From contig JAJEKV010000083.1 of NCBI GenBank assembly GCA_021234155.1, forward strand, positions 250,001 to 314,000: a stretch of DNA of 64,000 nucleotides, written 5' to 3'. The notes under the pieces were generated by a model. The model searched no databases. It was not told the origin of the DNA and saw only the letters and a program-made list of their open reading frames with translations. This DNA comes from Isoetes taiwanensis. Lineage: Eukaryota > Streptophyta > Lycopodiopsida > Isoetales > Isoetaceae. Each line of letters starts with the position of its first letter. Positions within the stretch are counted from its first letter, which is position 1. A program made the translations under genes and the position numbers. Below are positions 23,770 to 37,059 of this stretch, in pieces.

Positions 23770-25503
23770 GCTGCAACCAAATCGCCATGTGGAATCGGCA
23801 TCTGCACCAGCTCATCGCCTCCTCATGCATTCCAAAGGATCGGCCTTCCAAACCCTCGAACAGTCTCTCAGACTCGAATTCGATATTCCAGCATAAGATT
23901 TATATGTATTCATATACGAATACATCCCCAAAACCACACTAAATCCTAGGGTACATGATACTCCAACTACATTTTGGAAACCTTATACCCTTGTAAGCAT
24001 TGAATAGAGGAATATCTTTAGCATTGTGCTTATGCTCCATGAAGATCCAAGACAAGGATATTGCTTCTTCAATCTATGTATATGTCTTACAGCCCCAATC
24101 TAGACCATAGTACACCTTCCATGCACTGGCCTTGAAAATTTCAGTGACCCACCTCTTACTCCACTATCAATTTCTTTTTCCTTAATATCCTTCTTTTCCT
24201 TAATATCCAAAATTACCTATTACCAATACACAATCTTAGTGGCAGCAACTTAGTGGACAGTAACAAGGCTATCCTCTATGCCTTATGGTGCCGCCCATGG
24301 TTAAGAAAAGAACTAACTTGTTTTCTTCTAATTAGTAAATATCAAAATAATATTTGTCCTGGCCTTGATGTCAGCGCCACACGGAAATTTTAACCGCCTT
24401 AAAATTTGCCCTACTTCGACAAAATTTTATCAAACGAGATTTTCAGTTGAACTGTGGCGGCGTTTTGGGGAGCACCACCTTCTACTATGTTTCTTTGTTT
24501 CATGCAAGCCAGGATGCAAATGCCGAAAACAATCTTCACTCCGTAAGCTATAGAGCTCACAATCTTTGCTTCGGTTTTAGGGTATGCAACTTCAGCTACT
24601 CTACCCAGACTCCGATCTTGGCCATACTCCATAGGCATTGCCATAGAACCAGAGCTTCTTCTGGCGGCCATAGACAAAGATTGTTTTGGCCATACTCCAT
24701 AGGCATTGCCATAGAACCAGAGCTTCTTCTGGCGGCCATAGACAAAGATTGTTTGGCTGCACAGAGAATATTTCAGAAGGAAATTTCGAGCAGACCTGAC
24801 TACACCACTTGCGGCTCCGCTCCTCGTGGCCCGCCAAGTCAATTCAAATTTTCCTTCTGAAATTTCAAGGTGACTGAAATTTCTACTTCCGAAATGCAAG
24901 TCTCCCATAGTAATATATTGGGACTGCTGCAGTGCCGAGGGAGATAATAGGATGGACCTTAGACAAAACTGCCTCTTGCTCAATGGCATGGTGGCATATA
25001 TTCTAGATTTAATTATGTCCAGATAACTTTGAACCTTGTGAAGGGAAGATGATGAACCTTGTGAAGGGAAGATGATAAAAAAAAAATGACCACTGAAGAA
25101 AAAGAAAAGGAAATAGCCCTGGTTATAACCAATAATGTACAAAGAATCAGCATTTATTCGAAATCCTCAATTTGTTATTTACATGCCCAACCCAACGTCT
25201 GGCTCGCAGAAGTAAAACAATTTTATATCTCCTGGTAGCATTTTTATAATTTCATTTCTGGGGTATTTTTTATCGAATAATGGAAAAACTATAACGTACA
25301 AAACTCAGAAACAGCAGTCTCCAAATGGAAGCTTGGGTTGAAGCACCCAGCAAAAAGCGTGAAAGCCTTCACCAGGAGTGCAACAAGCTCTAAGCATCCC
25401 TGTCAGCAGTACCTGCTTTCATCATCATTGTTTGTATGTAAATTACCATGAGGCAGCTCTCGTAACTGAATTACACTTAACAAAAATTTAACTGAAAACT
25501 AAG
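23770..25503. other. Intergenic DNA with a 68-bp tandem duplication
   Basis: A near-perfect tandem pair of 68 bp (TTGGCCATACTCCATAGGCA...) occupies 24618-24685 and 24686-24753. A minus-strand open frame of 243 codons (25142-24411) spans it, with hydrophobic N-terminal residues but no domain I recognise. The 68-bp duplication would shift the frame inside it, which argues against a real protein. Confidence 0.5.
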
Positions 25504-26165
25504 CTAAATATTTGTGGCTGTCTTTGCAGCTTGATAATTTTTTATACTTCCCTGCATATCCTTCAACTGGTCAACAACGCATTCCATCTTTCTTACAGTA
25601 ATTTCAGCTCCGGTTCGTGCTGCATAATCACAATTTTCATACGGGCGATTTTCACACATTCCCTTGATCTCCTCGTGCAACATTGTTTGAATGTCCTGAA
25701 ATATGACATAGTGAAGCTTCTAATCAAGTTTATCCTTGTATAAGGGCAGGAACATTAAGAACTCAAAAATACAGAACTTCTTACTTTCATCGACTGTATA
25801 AATGCACGACATTGAGAAGCAACTGCATCAGTACCAAGCTCCTCCATGACACCTCCTGCTAATTCCAGTGCATGTACTATCCGCTGTAACCCAAAACCTT
25901 GCCAGTTTAACAGATTTCTGAGTTAAAACAGTTACTTTATAAATGTAATATTGTTGCCAGATTATATGTTGTGATGATCTATCATGTTTTTCTGCATAGA
26001 ATTTGGTGCAATTGCTTAATAGTAACTTGAAAACAACTCCATTGATAAAATCTAGATGATATCAATATAAAAAAATATGATTATATAGAGCTATACCTTC
26101 TCCGCAAGGTAGAGACGCTGAAGTGAAACTGATTGTGTTCCTGTTTCTGTTCCTGTACCTGCCAT
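25504..26165 (-). CDS. MED11: Mediator complex subunit 11, three exons, complete
   Basis: Minus-strand exons are 26165-26097, 25883-25785 and 25695-25504, all in phase 0 with GT/AG introns, giving 119 aa (plant MED11 is about 115). The N-terminal helix SLQRLYLAEKRIVHALELAG and the later EEIKGMCENRPYENCDYAAR, EITVRKMECVVDQLKDM match the plant MED11 helical core in order. MED11 is a head-module subunit that pairs with MED22 and helps load RNA polymerase II and TFIIH at promoters in the nucleus. The ATG follows an ATTAATAG/GAGG sequence that may be a 5' UTR intron acceptor, so the transcript may start further up, towards 26.9 kb. No stop or frameshift was seen. The name rests on remembered family sequence, not on a search. 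Confidence 0.88.
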
Positions 26166-26960
26166 CTCAAGACCTCCTATTAAGGACAGAGATGGCAACC
26201 TTATCAAAAAGCATTAAAGGAACAGTTGACACATTAACATTAAAAATCTCAATCCTCGTCCACTACTTTAAAATATGATCAAATCCAACTTAACAGGTTA
26301 ATGAAATAGCAGCAGGTTTTATAGGATTTGAAAAGATAGGGGTTACATTAGGTCGCTGAGATTAAACATCAGAGCAATCGCTCCTGAAAATAAGAAGTGG
26401 TCTGAGCTCAAGAAAGAGACAAAACAGCAGGGAGATAGTGATGGCAATAAAAATGCGACTTAATATAAGAATCATCTTCTTGATATTCTTCTCTCCTATT
26501 CTGTACTACATGGGTCTACGATGTGGCTTTTCATGTTATTCACAAGCCCAGTTCTTGGTAATAAATAAATTTGTTTTGACCCTAATTGGGTGACATCAAA
26601 ATGTCTAGTTTATCAATAGAAGGAGAAAAACACCGGGAGTGGAGGGAAATGAAGGAGTCAAAAGAGGAGAACAAATGTCCATGAAATGGAAAGCCTGACC
26701 TCTTATCTAAGAAAAAAGAAAGAATAATAGCACTGAAGAACAAAATACAAAGCGGGAAAAAATGAAACCGAAACAGCATACCGAAACTAACGGGAAAACA
26801 CAGCACTTAAAATTCAAACCCGCATCCAGAAAGTAAACGAACAAAGAAATATAACTCCAAGCTAAAACAGACATCCGCCGATTTCACAGATTTAAGAGCT
26901 CAAAACCCTTGGCCTAAAATATAAAACCTAAAACTGAAACCTTAAAACGATGTGGTGATG
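26166..26960. promoter_or_regulatory. Probable 5' UTR, 5' UTR intron and promoter of MED11
   Basis: The 24 bases before the ATG follow a TAATAG acceptor-like site. The region upstream is AT-rich and lacks ORFs of interest, which suits a leader intron plus promoter. No TATA box could be chosen with confidence. Inferred from position only. Confidence 0.3.
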
Positions 26961-28880
26961 TGATGTGTGGACAATAGTTTCGTCCACGTAGCCATTTATG
27001 GGCATCTCGGTTTAGGGTGAATTCACACGAGCCGTCCGCAAATTTTTAAACTATACAAGAATTTGAGCCAGCGTTTTATACACACCCTTAGGAGTTCAAT
27101 TCAAGTATGAGATTGGGCCATTGCAGTGTTAATATGCTGTAGCAGTGTATTTAAGTTTGGGTCAGATCTGTGTGGTCACTTTACTTAGTGACATTTCTAT
27201 CTATGGGGTTGTTTTGTGTGGTCACTTTACTTGGTGACATTTCTATCTATGGGGTTGTTTAGCATGGTATGTAAGAGGTTGATAATTGCATAAGCTTAAA
27301 TGGACTTAGATAAGTGTAAATGTTTGCAGATTCTCTAGCTAGAGTCTATAAGAGTTTGCACATCCTCATGCCCAAACATATGAAATTTAACTGACATGAG
27401 TACTAATTGTACTTGCCTTGGGCGACTCGTCCTCTTCACCATCGGTTGATTTTGGCCGCTTTCCTCTTCCACATTATGGCTTTCGGGTTGCCTGACACTG
27501 TAAAAAGAATCATCCAAAGAAAGGCGAAACTATTTTATTTGATTGTTTAGTAATCGTCACATACTGCAATGTTTAATTTGTACCTGGCATGCCTAGTTCG
27601 CATCGCGTTTGTTGGTTTTATTCAAAGAAATTTGACTTCTGAAAATGTATGTTATTAGGAATCTAAAGCGGCTTTGACCTCTAGCTTTATATTTTCCTCT
27701 GAATCTGAAATGTCCAATGATAGACTACATTATGTGACCATATCATTCCAATAAAAAGCAACTTGAAATGTCCAATGATAGACTACATTATGTGACCATC
27801 CAAAAAAAAAGCAACTCTTTGCATAAACAAATTTTCCTTGGTTATTCAATACATCGTTAACAATCTTCCATGGTTCCAAAAAATCTAGTTCCAAAAGATC
27901 TTGAGGCAGGCCGCCTCCTTGTTCAAATGCGCTCTTGTTGAGGCTATGGTGATTCATCATTTGTAACCCAGTTTGCTGGCAATTACCTATCACAAAAGTT
28001 TCAATTTGCAAAATCTCGTTTTTAATCATCTGAATCCGAGAAATTTTTGCCCGGATTATTTAAGTTTGAGAAATATGGGCCTGAATCATTTGCGTTTGTG
28101 TCAAACTGCTTCGAATAAAAAGCACCCAACTAGATTTAGATAGGAATAGAGACGAACATATGCTACAACAAATCAATCTCACACTGCTGAACGTATGCCA
28201 AATGATACGTCTGTGTGTTTTTCAAAATTTATACTTTGAACATTGAATTGTGAACAACAATATTTGGTTTTAGAAATTCAGGGAGTTGGGACGATGCAGC
28301 AAGGAAATGACCCATCCGCCGTAACCCAAAGCTCGATAGAAATGCTCAGACGTAACCTTATGATAATTAAAGGGTCTTGATCCGCTCTTTATCCGAAAGC
28401 AATGAAGGAATTAATTATGCGGATATGGCCAAACCGAAGCATTTTATGCCCCGGTTTTTTTAATCTGGGAAGCAATTTATTGCAAAAGTTGGATTGCAGT
28501 GAATGAAAACTGCAAACTCTCCAATTCCTGGCATGAAATTCAATTCAAAAGCTTTAGCTCAAATTTGCAAATCTAATAAGCAGATTCAAAAACAAATTGC
28601 GGTGGAGCATAGATTTATCCGGTTTGAGGTGTCCCATGGATATGTTGAAGCCCCAGATATGGGAAAAGAGATCCACGCATCTCAGATTTGGTGATTCTGC
28701 ATTAAAACCTATATACAAAAGCAAATTCTAAATCTAAGAACATCGCCTGTGTTCAGCAAATTAGTTCACCCCTTTATAATGTGGGCGATGGATTTGCCCG
28801 CCGGTTGAAACTAAAGCCGTGGACCAATCTCGCGCCAAAAACGGGCAGAAAATGGGTTGATGTGCACATCCGAATTTGAA
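26961..28880. other. Intergenic DNA with two tandem duplications
   Basis: A 46-bp near-perfect tandem pair at 27169-27214 and 27215-27260 shares TGTGTGGTCACTTTACTT. A roughly 58-bp pair at about 27705-27762 and 27763-27800 shares GAAATGTCCAATGATAGACT. An open frame of 99 codons on the minus strand (28029-27730) spans the second pair and has no recognised domain. A 63-codon plus frame at 28503-28694 is likewise unrecognised. Confidence 0.5.
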
Positions 28881-28888
28881 CAGATCAA

Positions 28889-29269
28889 TTGGGCTTTCGC
28901 CGCTATGCCATAAAGATTTGTCAAACTCGCGACTACTACTCCGCCATGTTTGATTGCTTGGATTTAAGCCTTCCTATCAACAAATTTTGGAAACGGTTTC
29001 CATTGAAAAGCACATTTTCTGGTGAAGAAATAAAAAACATAATTGCTTCCGAAGGGTCGGAAAGGATGGAAACCCATGACAGACGGGCAGACATCAGTTG
29101 GATTCTGAAAGATAAGGGAGGCATGCAACCTGCAAATTTGCAATTAGAAAATTTATCCCAGTGTGGGCACGTAAACCACGACCCTTTGTTTTTGCCAGCA
29201 AGTACTTTCCGGTTCCAAATGTATTTTTTTTTGCCTGAAAAGATTATTTTTGGATTTTTTTTTGCTTGA
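28889..29269 (+). other. Unrecognised open frame, 126 codons
   Basis: The frame opens MGFRRYAIKICQTRDYYSAM. It is rich in charged residues to about residue 95 and ends in a phenylalanine-rich run encoded by T-tracts. I do not recognise a family. There is no clear promoter or intron signal and the low-complexity end suggests a chance ORF, but a degraded gene cannot be excluded. Confidence 0.2.
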
Positions 29270-29369
29270 AAACCTTATTTTTTTTTCTCTACTAATCATC
29301 CTTTATTATAAAGTTTTAGTGTATGTCGTGCATAAAACCCTAAAACTTTCGACGGCCCAGATTTCACTT

Positions 29370-29540
29370 AAAATTTTGGATGGTAAACAGAAAAATTGAA
29401 AAATTGCTCCGACGAAGGTGCTCCAGAGGCAGACGAAGGCAAAGACACACTCCTAAAATTTTGGACGGTAAACAGAAAAATTGAAAAATTGCTCCGACGA
29501 AGGCACTCCAGAGGCAGACGATGGCGAAGACACACTCCTA
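29370..29540. repeat. 85-bp tandem duplication
   Basis: Two adjacent copies (29370-29454 and 29455-29540) share AAAATTTTGGA(T/C)GGTAAACAG and TTGCTCCGACGAAGG, with a few substitutions. No associated gene was recognised. Confidence 0.85.
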
Positions 29541-30800
29541 TAGCAAGGACCTAAGAGCACACTCGGTGCTTGGTTATGGCGGGGAAGAAGCATGTGTAGC
29601 CGAAGAAGGGAGGCATTATTTTGTGAGTAAAGGATGGTCAAATCGGTAGGGTTACGGCCGATTCCATCCTTCCTCATCTATGTTTTATCTTTGCGTGTTA
29701 AGCTTCAAGGGAATCGATTTCCTACAGCCGATTCTTGGCTCCGTGGCAAACATAACAGATCCGCTTAGGTAATGGCGGGATTTTTGCCTTCTATCTTGCT
29801 TTTTATTTGCTCGAATCTTTCTCGCATGTGTTTCAACAAAGAACAGATGATCTATATTGCATTCACAAGAGATTTCGGGAGGATGCAAAACGGCTTAGAA
29901 AGGCATTGGGTTGCACTTCTGCGGATTTCTTCTTTGTTTTAAAATTTTATACAGAGCCTTAGATCAGATTTGGAGCAATGCCGTCTTTTCATCCGATGAA
30001 GAAAATGGCACAAATTTTGGTGGTGCATGCCAATGGTCAGAAACAGAGGTGTTGAATCCATAAACCCTGCTGAAAGTTCTGCCTTTGCCATGCTGCATTC
30101 AAGAACAGAGCTCTTGAATCTGTATTGTCCATGAGCTGGGAGCTTTGTTTGTTTTGTGGTTTTTTGCAAATTGTGGTTTTGCGGGCTTGATTGCTATGAA
30201 TAACATCACTCCACAAAAAAAAGCCCTCTTTCTTAAGAACATGAGCAGATATATATTCTTATTTGCATTTTTATCCTGAGGCCAGAACTCATGTTTTTGG
30301 TAAGATTCCTTCCTTCTCGATATTAATTTCTAAGTTTTTCTGATCAATCTAGAGTCTAATATGGATGCTAGAGGCTATAGAAAAAGGTTATTGTGCTTAT
30401 GGAGACATGTCATAACTGCTTTGCCAGATTAATTAAGCACTGTTTCATTATTTATGGACTTTCCCCAAGTCCATACGTCTCCGAAATTGAGTCAAATTTC
30501 TAAAATATGATGGTTTTTTAAATAGGACGGAATTTTTCGGGAAACGTGCTGGTAGGTGATATGGCAGAAGCTTTTTCTATTAAGCCAAGGACAAGCCCGC
30601 CCAACTCGCGGTCAAGCAAAAGCGCGTCCTGTGTGTGAGGTGTTGCTAGTGAGGCTTTGTTTTGCAAACTCAGGCAAAAGATAGATTCATAACGGGCAAA
30701 GGAGAATGGTTGAAACGAGGGCGGTGATGGATTCACAATGACCTAAAATGTACCCCATATCAAGGAGCGTGATCTTAGCCCACGCGAATCAATTGCGTGT
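29541..30800. other. Intergenic DNA, no gene recognised
   Basis: Short ORFs only. Composition changes towards higher GC near 30.6-30.8 kb, where the large palindrome-bearing element seems to begin. No terminal inverted repeat was located by eye. Confidence 0.45.
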
Positions 30801-30866
30801 TGAGGTGCGTAATGAGATAAATCGAATGGAAGAAACGAACCGGGCAAGGTGTCATGAAGCTCCTCC

Positions 30867-31315
30867 GTGGGGGATGGGTTGTTAAAGGACAACAATTATC
30901 AACTCACTAGGGTGGAGTTGGAAGCTTCCCCGATATCATTGAAACGACTTGTCTACTGGGGAGAGGCCCCTAAGAGGCTACTCAAATTAGAGGATGTTTG
31001 GCTACACAACTCATTCGCACCATTATTTAAGAAGCTTTATAAAAAGGAGAAAAGGCAAACATGGAAGATTTGGTAACCAAGCTCATTGTCAACACTCCTC
31101 ACTCGATCCTTGAATTGGATGAATGGCTGGACTCAGATAGCGTAAATTACATTGATGAGTTCGATCAGGGTGATCTTATTCAAGTCGAACTAGCCATTGA
31201 CTCAAAACCGCACCTCGATATTTTCTACTTTGTATTCTTGCTTTTTTGTTTAACTACCTATGTCGAGGCATGTTGTTTTATTTGGTTTTATAATATGTGT
31301 ATGACATCTATGTAA
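30867..31315 (+). pseudogene. Short open frames of unknown origin at left edge of large element
   Basis: Two overlapping frames (30867-31076 and 31061-31315) give 69 and 84 codons. The first is basic at its C-terminus (KKLYKKEKRQTWKIW) and the second acidic (LDEWLDSDSVNYIDEFDQGD). They overlap by 16 bases and may be parts of one broken gene. No family was recognised. Confidence 0.25.
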
Positions 31316-32149
31316 TGCATTTCTTAATGAATGGAACCGGTTCTATCTATTTTTATGATGGAGCATAGGCCACAATCCCTAGACACCAATTTGTTTTTAG
31401 GAAATTGGGGCCCACTACAATTTGCCCTCGTAGTCGCCTCCGAACAAAGTTTAATACTAGCCTCCAAAGGAAATAGGGCGGCCGCCCAATTTCAAGTTAG
31501 ACTTTATGAGAAAATACAAATATGCATCGTCACAAATATAATTAATCCAACTTGAAAACTATGCGACCAAGTGTGGATGCTACCTATAACAAATACCATT
31601 TCAGATATAAATTTTATGAACTTATGAAATACATCTCATAGATTGTAATTATTGGTGATTTTGTCAATCTCATAAGCCGCCGCCCGAACCCAAACAATAT
31701 GGATAGTAACATGGTACTCGCCGGGGAGTCTTTCTACGACCAAGAGCTATACCATGCGCCAGTATCAAGGGTGATCCCTTTGATAATGCATGCATGAAGG
31801 TCGCCGAAAGTCATGAGGCAAGTGAGGGTGTCCAAATGCTCGAGGTGGAGGCAATTGGGACCTCAAGAACTCTAGCAGGGCGGCGAGACATTGCAAAGGG
31901 TCATTGGCTATGCAATCGAAGGCGGCAATACTTATAGCCAAGTAATTATTGATGAAGCAATCAGAGTAACATTATTGGGCGACATACGACCGGGTAAGTA
32001 TATCCAATAATTATTGTGTATAATACCAACAATAATTTTGGTTGGTATAAATATATATCAAACCAATGTTGGCCAACAAATTTGGCCTTAGTCTAACCAT
32101 GTGGTCTCCTCGTTGGTCCCGAGCGTGATTCCATTACGCAAGATGAATC

Positions 32150-35100
32150 ACTTAAAACTTCAAGCAAAGGCGAAAGGAAGCGAGAAATAGCCATGGAAGA
32201 TTGGATGACCCTTTGTGAGTCTCAATCCTCGCCATTATCCCGATCCCTTCGATGTTATCATCCATCCGATATGGAATAGAGAGCATCAAATGTACATGAT
32301 AGAAAAGATCTCCGGGTGGTCGCTGAAAATGACTCGTAAGAGTCCCCCAGATCGATTGTTGTAATGTGATAGTCATGTTGTTGTAATCGGATTGTCGTAA
32401 TACTCTTGCTTTTGTAATTTGTAAGGCGCTCCACTTGACTTCATGTTCAACCGCTTGCAACCGATAGTCTTATGTTCAAATTGGGGCCTACCAATTTCTA
32501 TGAGGGAACTCTTCTAGTGCGTGGAAATTTTCGACATGTATTTATTTTCTTGGTCAATGTACATAAGTTTTTTCAAATAATTTCATTATAAAACCTATAT
32601 AGTGAGTAATGATGGTGGTAAATTGGGCGCAGCCCAATTTGCACCCCCGTGCTCACTCTAAACACATATACACAGAGTGTCAGAGATGCGAAATTGGGCG
32701 CCCGCCCAATTTGCACCCCTGTGCTAGCAAAACATACTCCTTGTGCTCAAGGGTCCACCCCCTTCAGCTGACGTTGTTGTGTGAGCGGCAAACTTTTCTC
32801 CCCGTCGCTTGCTTAAGGAGTTCCATCTGAGTGGAATTCTTCGTTGGTTAGCGTAAGCGTCGGGAGCATCCTTCTCAATTTCCATTTCAACATCATCCTC
32901 CTTCTCATTTTCCTCGCCCTCCCGCTCAACTTCCTCCTCCTCCTTCTCAACTTCCTCGTCCTCCTTCTCAACTTCCTCGTCCTCCTTCTCAACTTCCTTC
33001 TCCTTTTCGACATCCTTTTCTTGCTCTGATGGTAGCGGGTCCACAGGTTGAGCTTCTTGTGTCTCCAAGACAACAGAAGGTTCTCCATCCTTGAGGAGTA
33101 GCTGCGAAACTTCGAGCTACCCTCGATCACATCTTGGGTGCACACTAATGTAGTGCCCGCCAAAGCATTAATGTTATCCTTCTTCTTTCTAAAGAAAGAC
33201 ATGTCCTTTGCTCCAAAACCCGCAACCTTTCTCAAATGGTCTCGTGATGTAATCTTTAGACAACAGGAGAGTGGATTGCAACTCTTGCACCGCTTAAAGT
33301 GGGGAATGGACAAGGAGGTGGAGGAGTGGACACTACAAAGACTTGCCTTGAGCCGCTTTGTTTTCTTTTTTACCCTCCGCTATTTTTTGCAATGCACGGG
33401 CTCTCGATTTCTTCTCATCCAAAGATTACTCGAAGTTGATCAAAAAACGAGTAAGTTTAAGCCGCATATTCTCATCACTCTCAAAGGCGTTGGCTTTATA
33501 CCCTTCGACATACCGCACGGCTAAAGGATCCTCCGTGAGAAGAAATCAAGGACACCGTGATCCCTCAAGCATAAATTTCTGGACAAGGTATGTGCATGTC
33601 CTAGAATCTAATTGATGTGGCAAAAGGGCACCCGCCTCCCCGCCACACTCTTGTCACCCCAAGGCCGATACAACCAAGATGTCAAGCAAAGTACAACCGC
33701 TATAAGTGGCATTGAAAAGAAATAGACGCAGACTCGGGTTTAAATCATGTTACCGCCAAGCACTCATGATGGGGAGGTTCTTTCTATGTCCTCCACTTCT
33801 TTCAAGTGTCTGCTTGGGAACTTCAATACTCTTGAGGATGGTCCGCGATCGCTGAAGCATAGATTCAGTCATTCATTGCAGGGCAGCCGCTTGGTCTCTC
33901 GCCACATACATTACAAGAACGAGTCCGCAGCTTTCGCGAACACGAGAGGAAGGGTTTCTCTTTTTAGGATCATTCAGACGCCCCACCCATACACTACTAC
34001 CCCCGCCTATAGTCTTCATGGCGACAAGCATTCACTCAAACGATCCGACCGATAAAGATCGTGGATCCAATATAATTGCTGGTCCGTAGTTAATAATCGA
34101 TCTGGTCCAAGAACTTCGTAATCCTCCATGCTCCATTTCTTGATATTTCAAATCACATCCAACAAACCGAAAGCAGAGGTATTGACCACATCAACCGACA
34201 TTCCTGGAGGATCGACACGGTAGCATTTGAATGATTTTGATCCCTCTTCCCACCGGGTCCACGCAGATACTCATTAACCTTCGTGATAAGAGCCTTTGGA
34301 AGGTTAAGCTTTTTTCGCTTCCTTGCGGCTATCAACCCAATCACCTACATCATTATTTAACATCAACATCAAATTCTCCGTGAATATAGGATGAATTTTC
34401 TCAAATCGGTCATGTTGTCAACATGAAGCTTTTTCACATCTTTGAGATATTTAAGGAGTGCACGCCGACAAAGATTGCCAATCTTCTTCACCACCGCACG
34501 GATTTTCATGACACGCCTTCCAAAGATAATTTTGGTGGTCTTTATGTACGTGGTGGTCTGTCATAATCTCGGCCAAAAGTCTTTGCAGATCCATTGGATG
34601 CATGGACTTTAAAGGTCGGCACTTGTTATTCGTGAACATTCTTAGGCGGTCCTTTACCACTATCGTCTCACCCAATTCATCTTTTAGCTGGTCTTCATAG
34701 AATAACTGAGCCACTTGTAGGCACATATTCCAAGTTTCGTCATCCAGTACATCTAAGTAATCGTAGTCTCGCATGCTAAGCTTCTTCAATGTTCGCTTTC
34801 GCTATAGCGAGCCAATCCCCGCACATTTGAAATATACAAATGCAAAAATTTAGCAATGCACAAGCTAACATGCAATGCACATGAGGGCCACAAGAAATGG
34901 CCCGCCCAATTTCATAGACGAGGCTATGCAATTTAACATGCTATATTCACATGGGGCCAACCCAAATTGGGCGCCCGCCCAATTTCATAGACAAGGAGAT
35001 GCAATTTGACATGCTATATTCACATGGGGCCAACGCAAATTGGGCGCCCGCCCAATTTCATAGACAAGGAGATGCAATTTGACATGCTATATTCACATAA

Positions 35101-36584
35101 ATAACCCAAATTGGGCCCAGCCCAATTTCATACCCAAGCGGATGCAATTTAACATGTGTCATGTAGTATCTCAGCATCCAAATTGGGCCGCCCAATTTCA
35201 TACCCAAGCGGATGCAATTTAACATGTGTCATGTAGTATCTCGGCATTCAAATTGGGCGCCCGCCCAATTTCATAGCCAAGACGCCGCAAGAAACATGGA
35301 GCCTCTCCCAAATTGGGCCCGCCCAATTTGATGGCCAAGGGATTTATGAAAAAAAAAAACAGATCGTGATCCACAATTAGAAATGACTTACATCAATATG
35401 CGCTATCTTGGGATAGTCCACGCTTTCCTTTCTTTGGCTTTCCATAGAATGCCCATTGATTCCTAAGTCAGCCAGATTTGTTCAAGTAGACATCCCGATG
35501 GATAGTATTCTTGGTGATATCGCTTTGCTCTCGGGCCGACCTTCACATATTCAAGAGGGAGTGAGGTTCCCCGCCAAAGACACGACATTTTCTTTTGGCG
35601 TGAAGAAGAAAAGATAAGATCTTTCGTGATGAGCCCTTTCTCGCTGGCCATTCCAACGCCCGGGTTGACAAGAATTTGGGCAACCGCAGTAGTGTGATTG
35701 CCATTTACAATCCGCACTTCAGATTGTCCAAATCGGTGGCCTTCTTCCACTTCAAAGGCACGCCCAAAGGACTAGATGAAAGGGTACAACATCCGCGACA
35801 AGGTGGATGCATCTCGCATTATTAATAAATGATTCATAGAGTGTATCAACATGTTTCGACTGATGACCCCGCAGTCATATTTGCGTGTGCTTGATGCATT
35901 TTGAAGATATCCACCTCTATTTGAATTCAACACCAAGAGGATAGATCCTTTCCCCGCGGCTTAATGTTGATCAATGCGGTTTGGGACAGCTCACGCTTGC
36001 TTTTCTTGAGTCAACGCCCGCCAGATGTCGAAAGCACTTCACAATTTGCCTGCCGCCTTCCCGCGGAGTCTCGGTCGGCCCCACTCCCACCGATGTTGAT
36101 GGTGGAGTAGGGTCTCTTCTTTTCTTAGACGAGGAAGCTATTGCCTCGCGCCGACTTCGCTTTGTTCCTTGCTTTTCTCGGTGGGGACTGCCGGATACCT
36201 CCCGCGATCTAATGCTAACGTCCCCGCTCACGGATGTTCTTCCCATACCACCAAGAATCGGTTTTGGAGTTGATGTTTCGATCTTTTCTTCTTAGGAACC
36301 TTTTCTCGATGACACGGCTGCGGGTTTCTCTCGTCCCCCTCGGGTCCGGCGTCACCCTTCTTAGGAACTCCATAACGTGATCTCAACCACGCCGTGTCAT
36401 AGACCTTTGGTTGGCTCTTCCCATGATACTGCGTGTAAAGGGCCTTTGATCGATTTTGTTTGTGATCGAAAGTATGCACCGTTCTAATCAGATTAAATCC
36501 ATCTATAATATCTCCCCCGCTTGGTGAGTCCAGATCTCTCAAGGCTTTCGTGAAGAAGATGGGACCCGACCCTTGGCTCGACAT
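32150..36584 (-). pseudogene. Second gene of the large element, frame-broken, unknown function
   Basis: Minus-strand open segments lie in order. 36584-36228 starts MSSQGSGPIFFTKALRDLD and ends basic. 36246-35971 is rich in Arg, Ser and Pro (KRSRREAIASSSKKRRDP), like a nuclear signal. 35750-35463 and 34789-34451 (YDYLDVLDDETWNMCLQVAQ) follow, then 34344-34153. 33313-32813 includes FKRCKSCNPLSCC, a possible zinc-binding cluster, and overlaps a 33068-32724 segment with acidic EEVEKEDEEVEKED repeats. No domain family is recognised. It could be an accessory DNA-binding protein of the element. Introns versus frameshifts cannot be separated by eye. Confidence 0.4.
34890..35340. repeat. Cluster of AATTGGGC/GCCCAATT palindromes
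   Basis: About seven palindromes are spaced roughly 60-75 bp apart by a conserved spacer containing CATAG(A/C)(C/A)AAG, GATGCAATTT and ACATG. So each unit is a palindrome plus spacer, repeated in tandem. It lies between two open segments of the minus-strand gene relic and could sit in an intron. Confidence 0.85.
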
Positions 36585-37059
36585 CTAATGTGAAGCCTCC
36601 TGATGCTTGCATGCATTAGTCGAGGATTGTAAGTCCCAAAGGGTAACCTCGTATCCTTGAAATGACTTATCAAGCACGCCCCCACGACAACCTCTAACTC
36701 GTTGGCCATCTCTGCTCACAGACATGTCGATTGCTATACCTCGTGATTCTCAGGTCCTCCAGTCCGGGCTCAAAGAAAGTAAAAGCAATGCATCCTTGAG
36801 GTGATTCGTGCTAGACCTGTGGTGGATATTGCCTACCTCTATGCACCAAGTAAATTTATCCGCTACTAGCCATTAGTTCCGGGACGACTTCAATACCATT
36901 GAACTGAATTCCGCTTCTACTTCCTTTGTTTGCAAAGAAATGCCCGTAGCAACGGAGGGCCAGATCCCCGTGCACGCGGCAGCTTTGTTTAGTTCTTGCC
37001 ATGGGTGCCGCATAACATCATTCATGAATCCCATTAGTGGTGTGTCAAACAATTAGAAG

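Noticed and set aside
24411-25142. 243-codon minus-strand open frame
   Set aside because: It crosses a 68-bp tandem duplication that is not a multiple of three, has low-complexity ends and shows no family motif.
32844-33029. Leucine/valine-rich plus frame resembling a membrane protein
   Set aside because: It is the complement of the acidic Glu/Lys repeat on the minus strand, so a by-product of the repeat.
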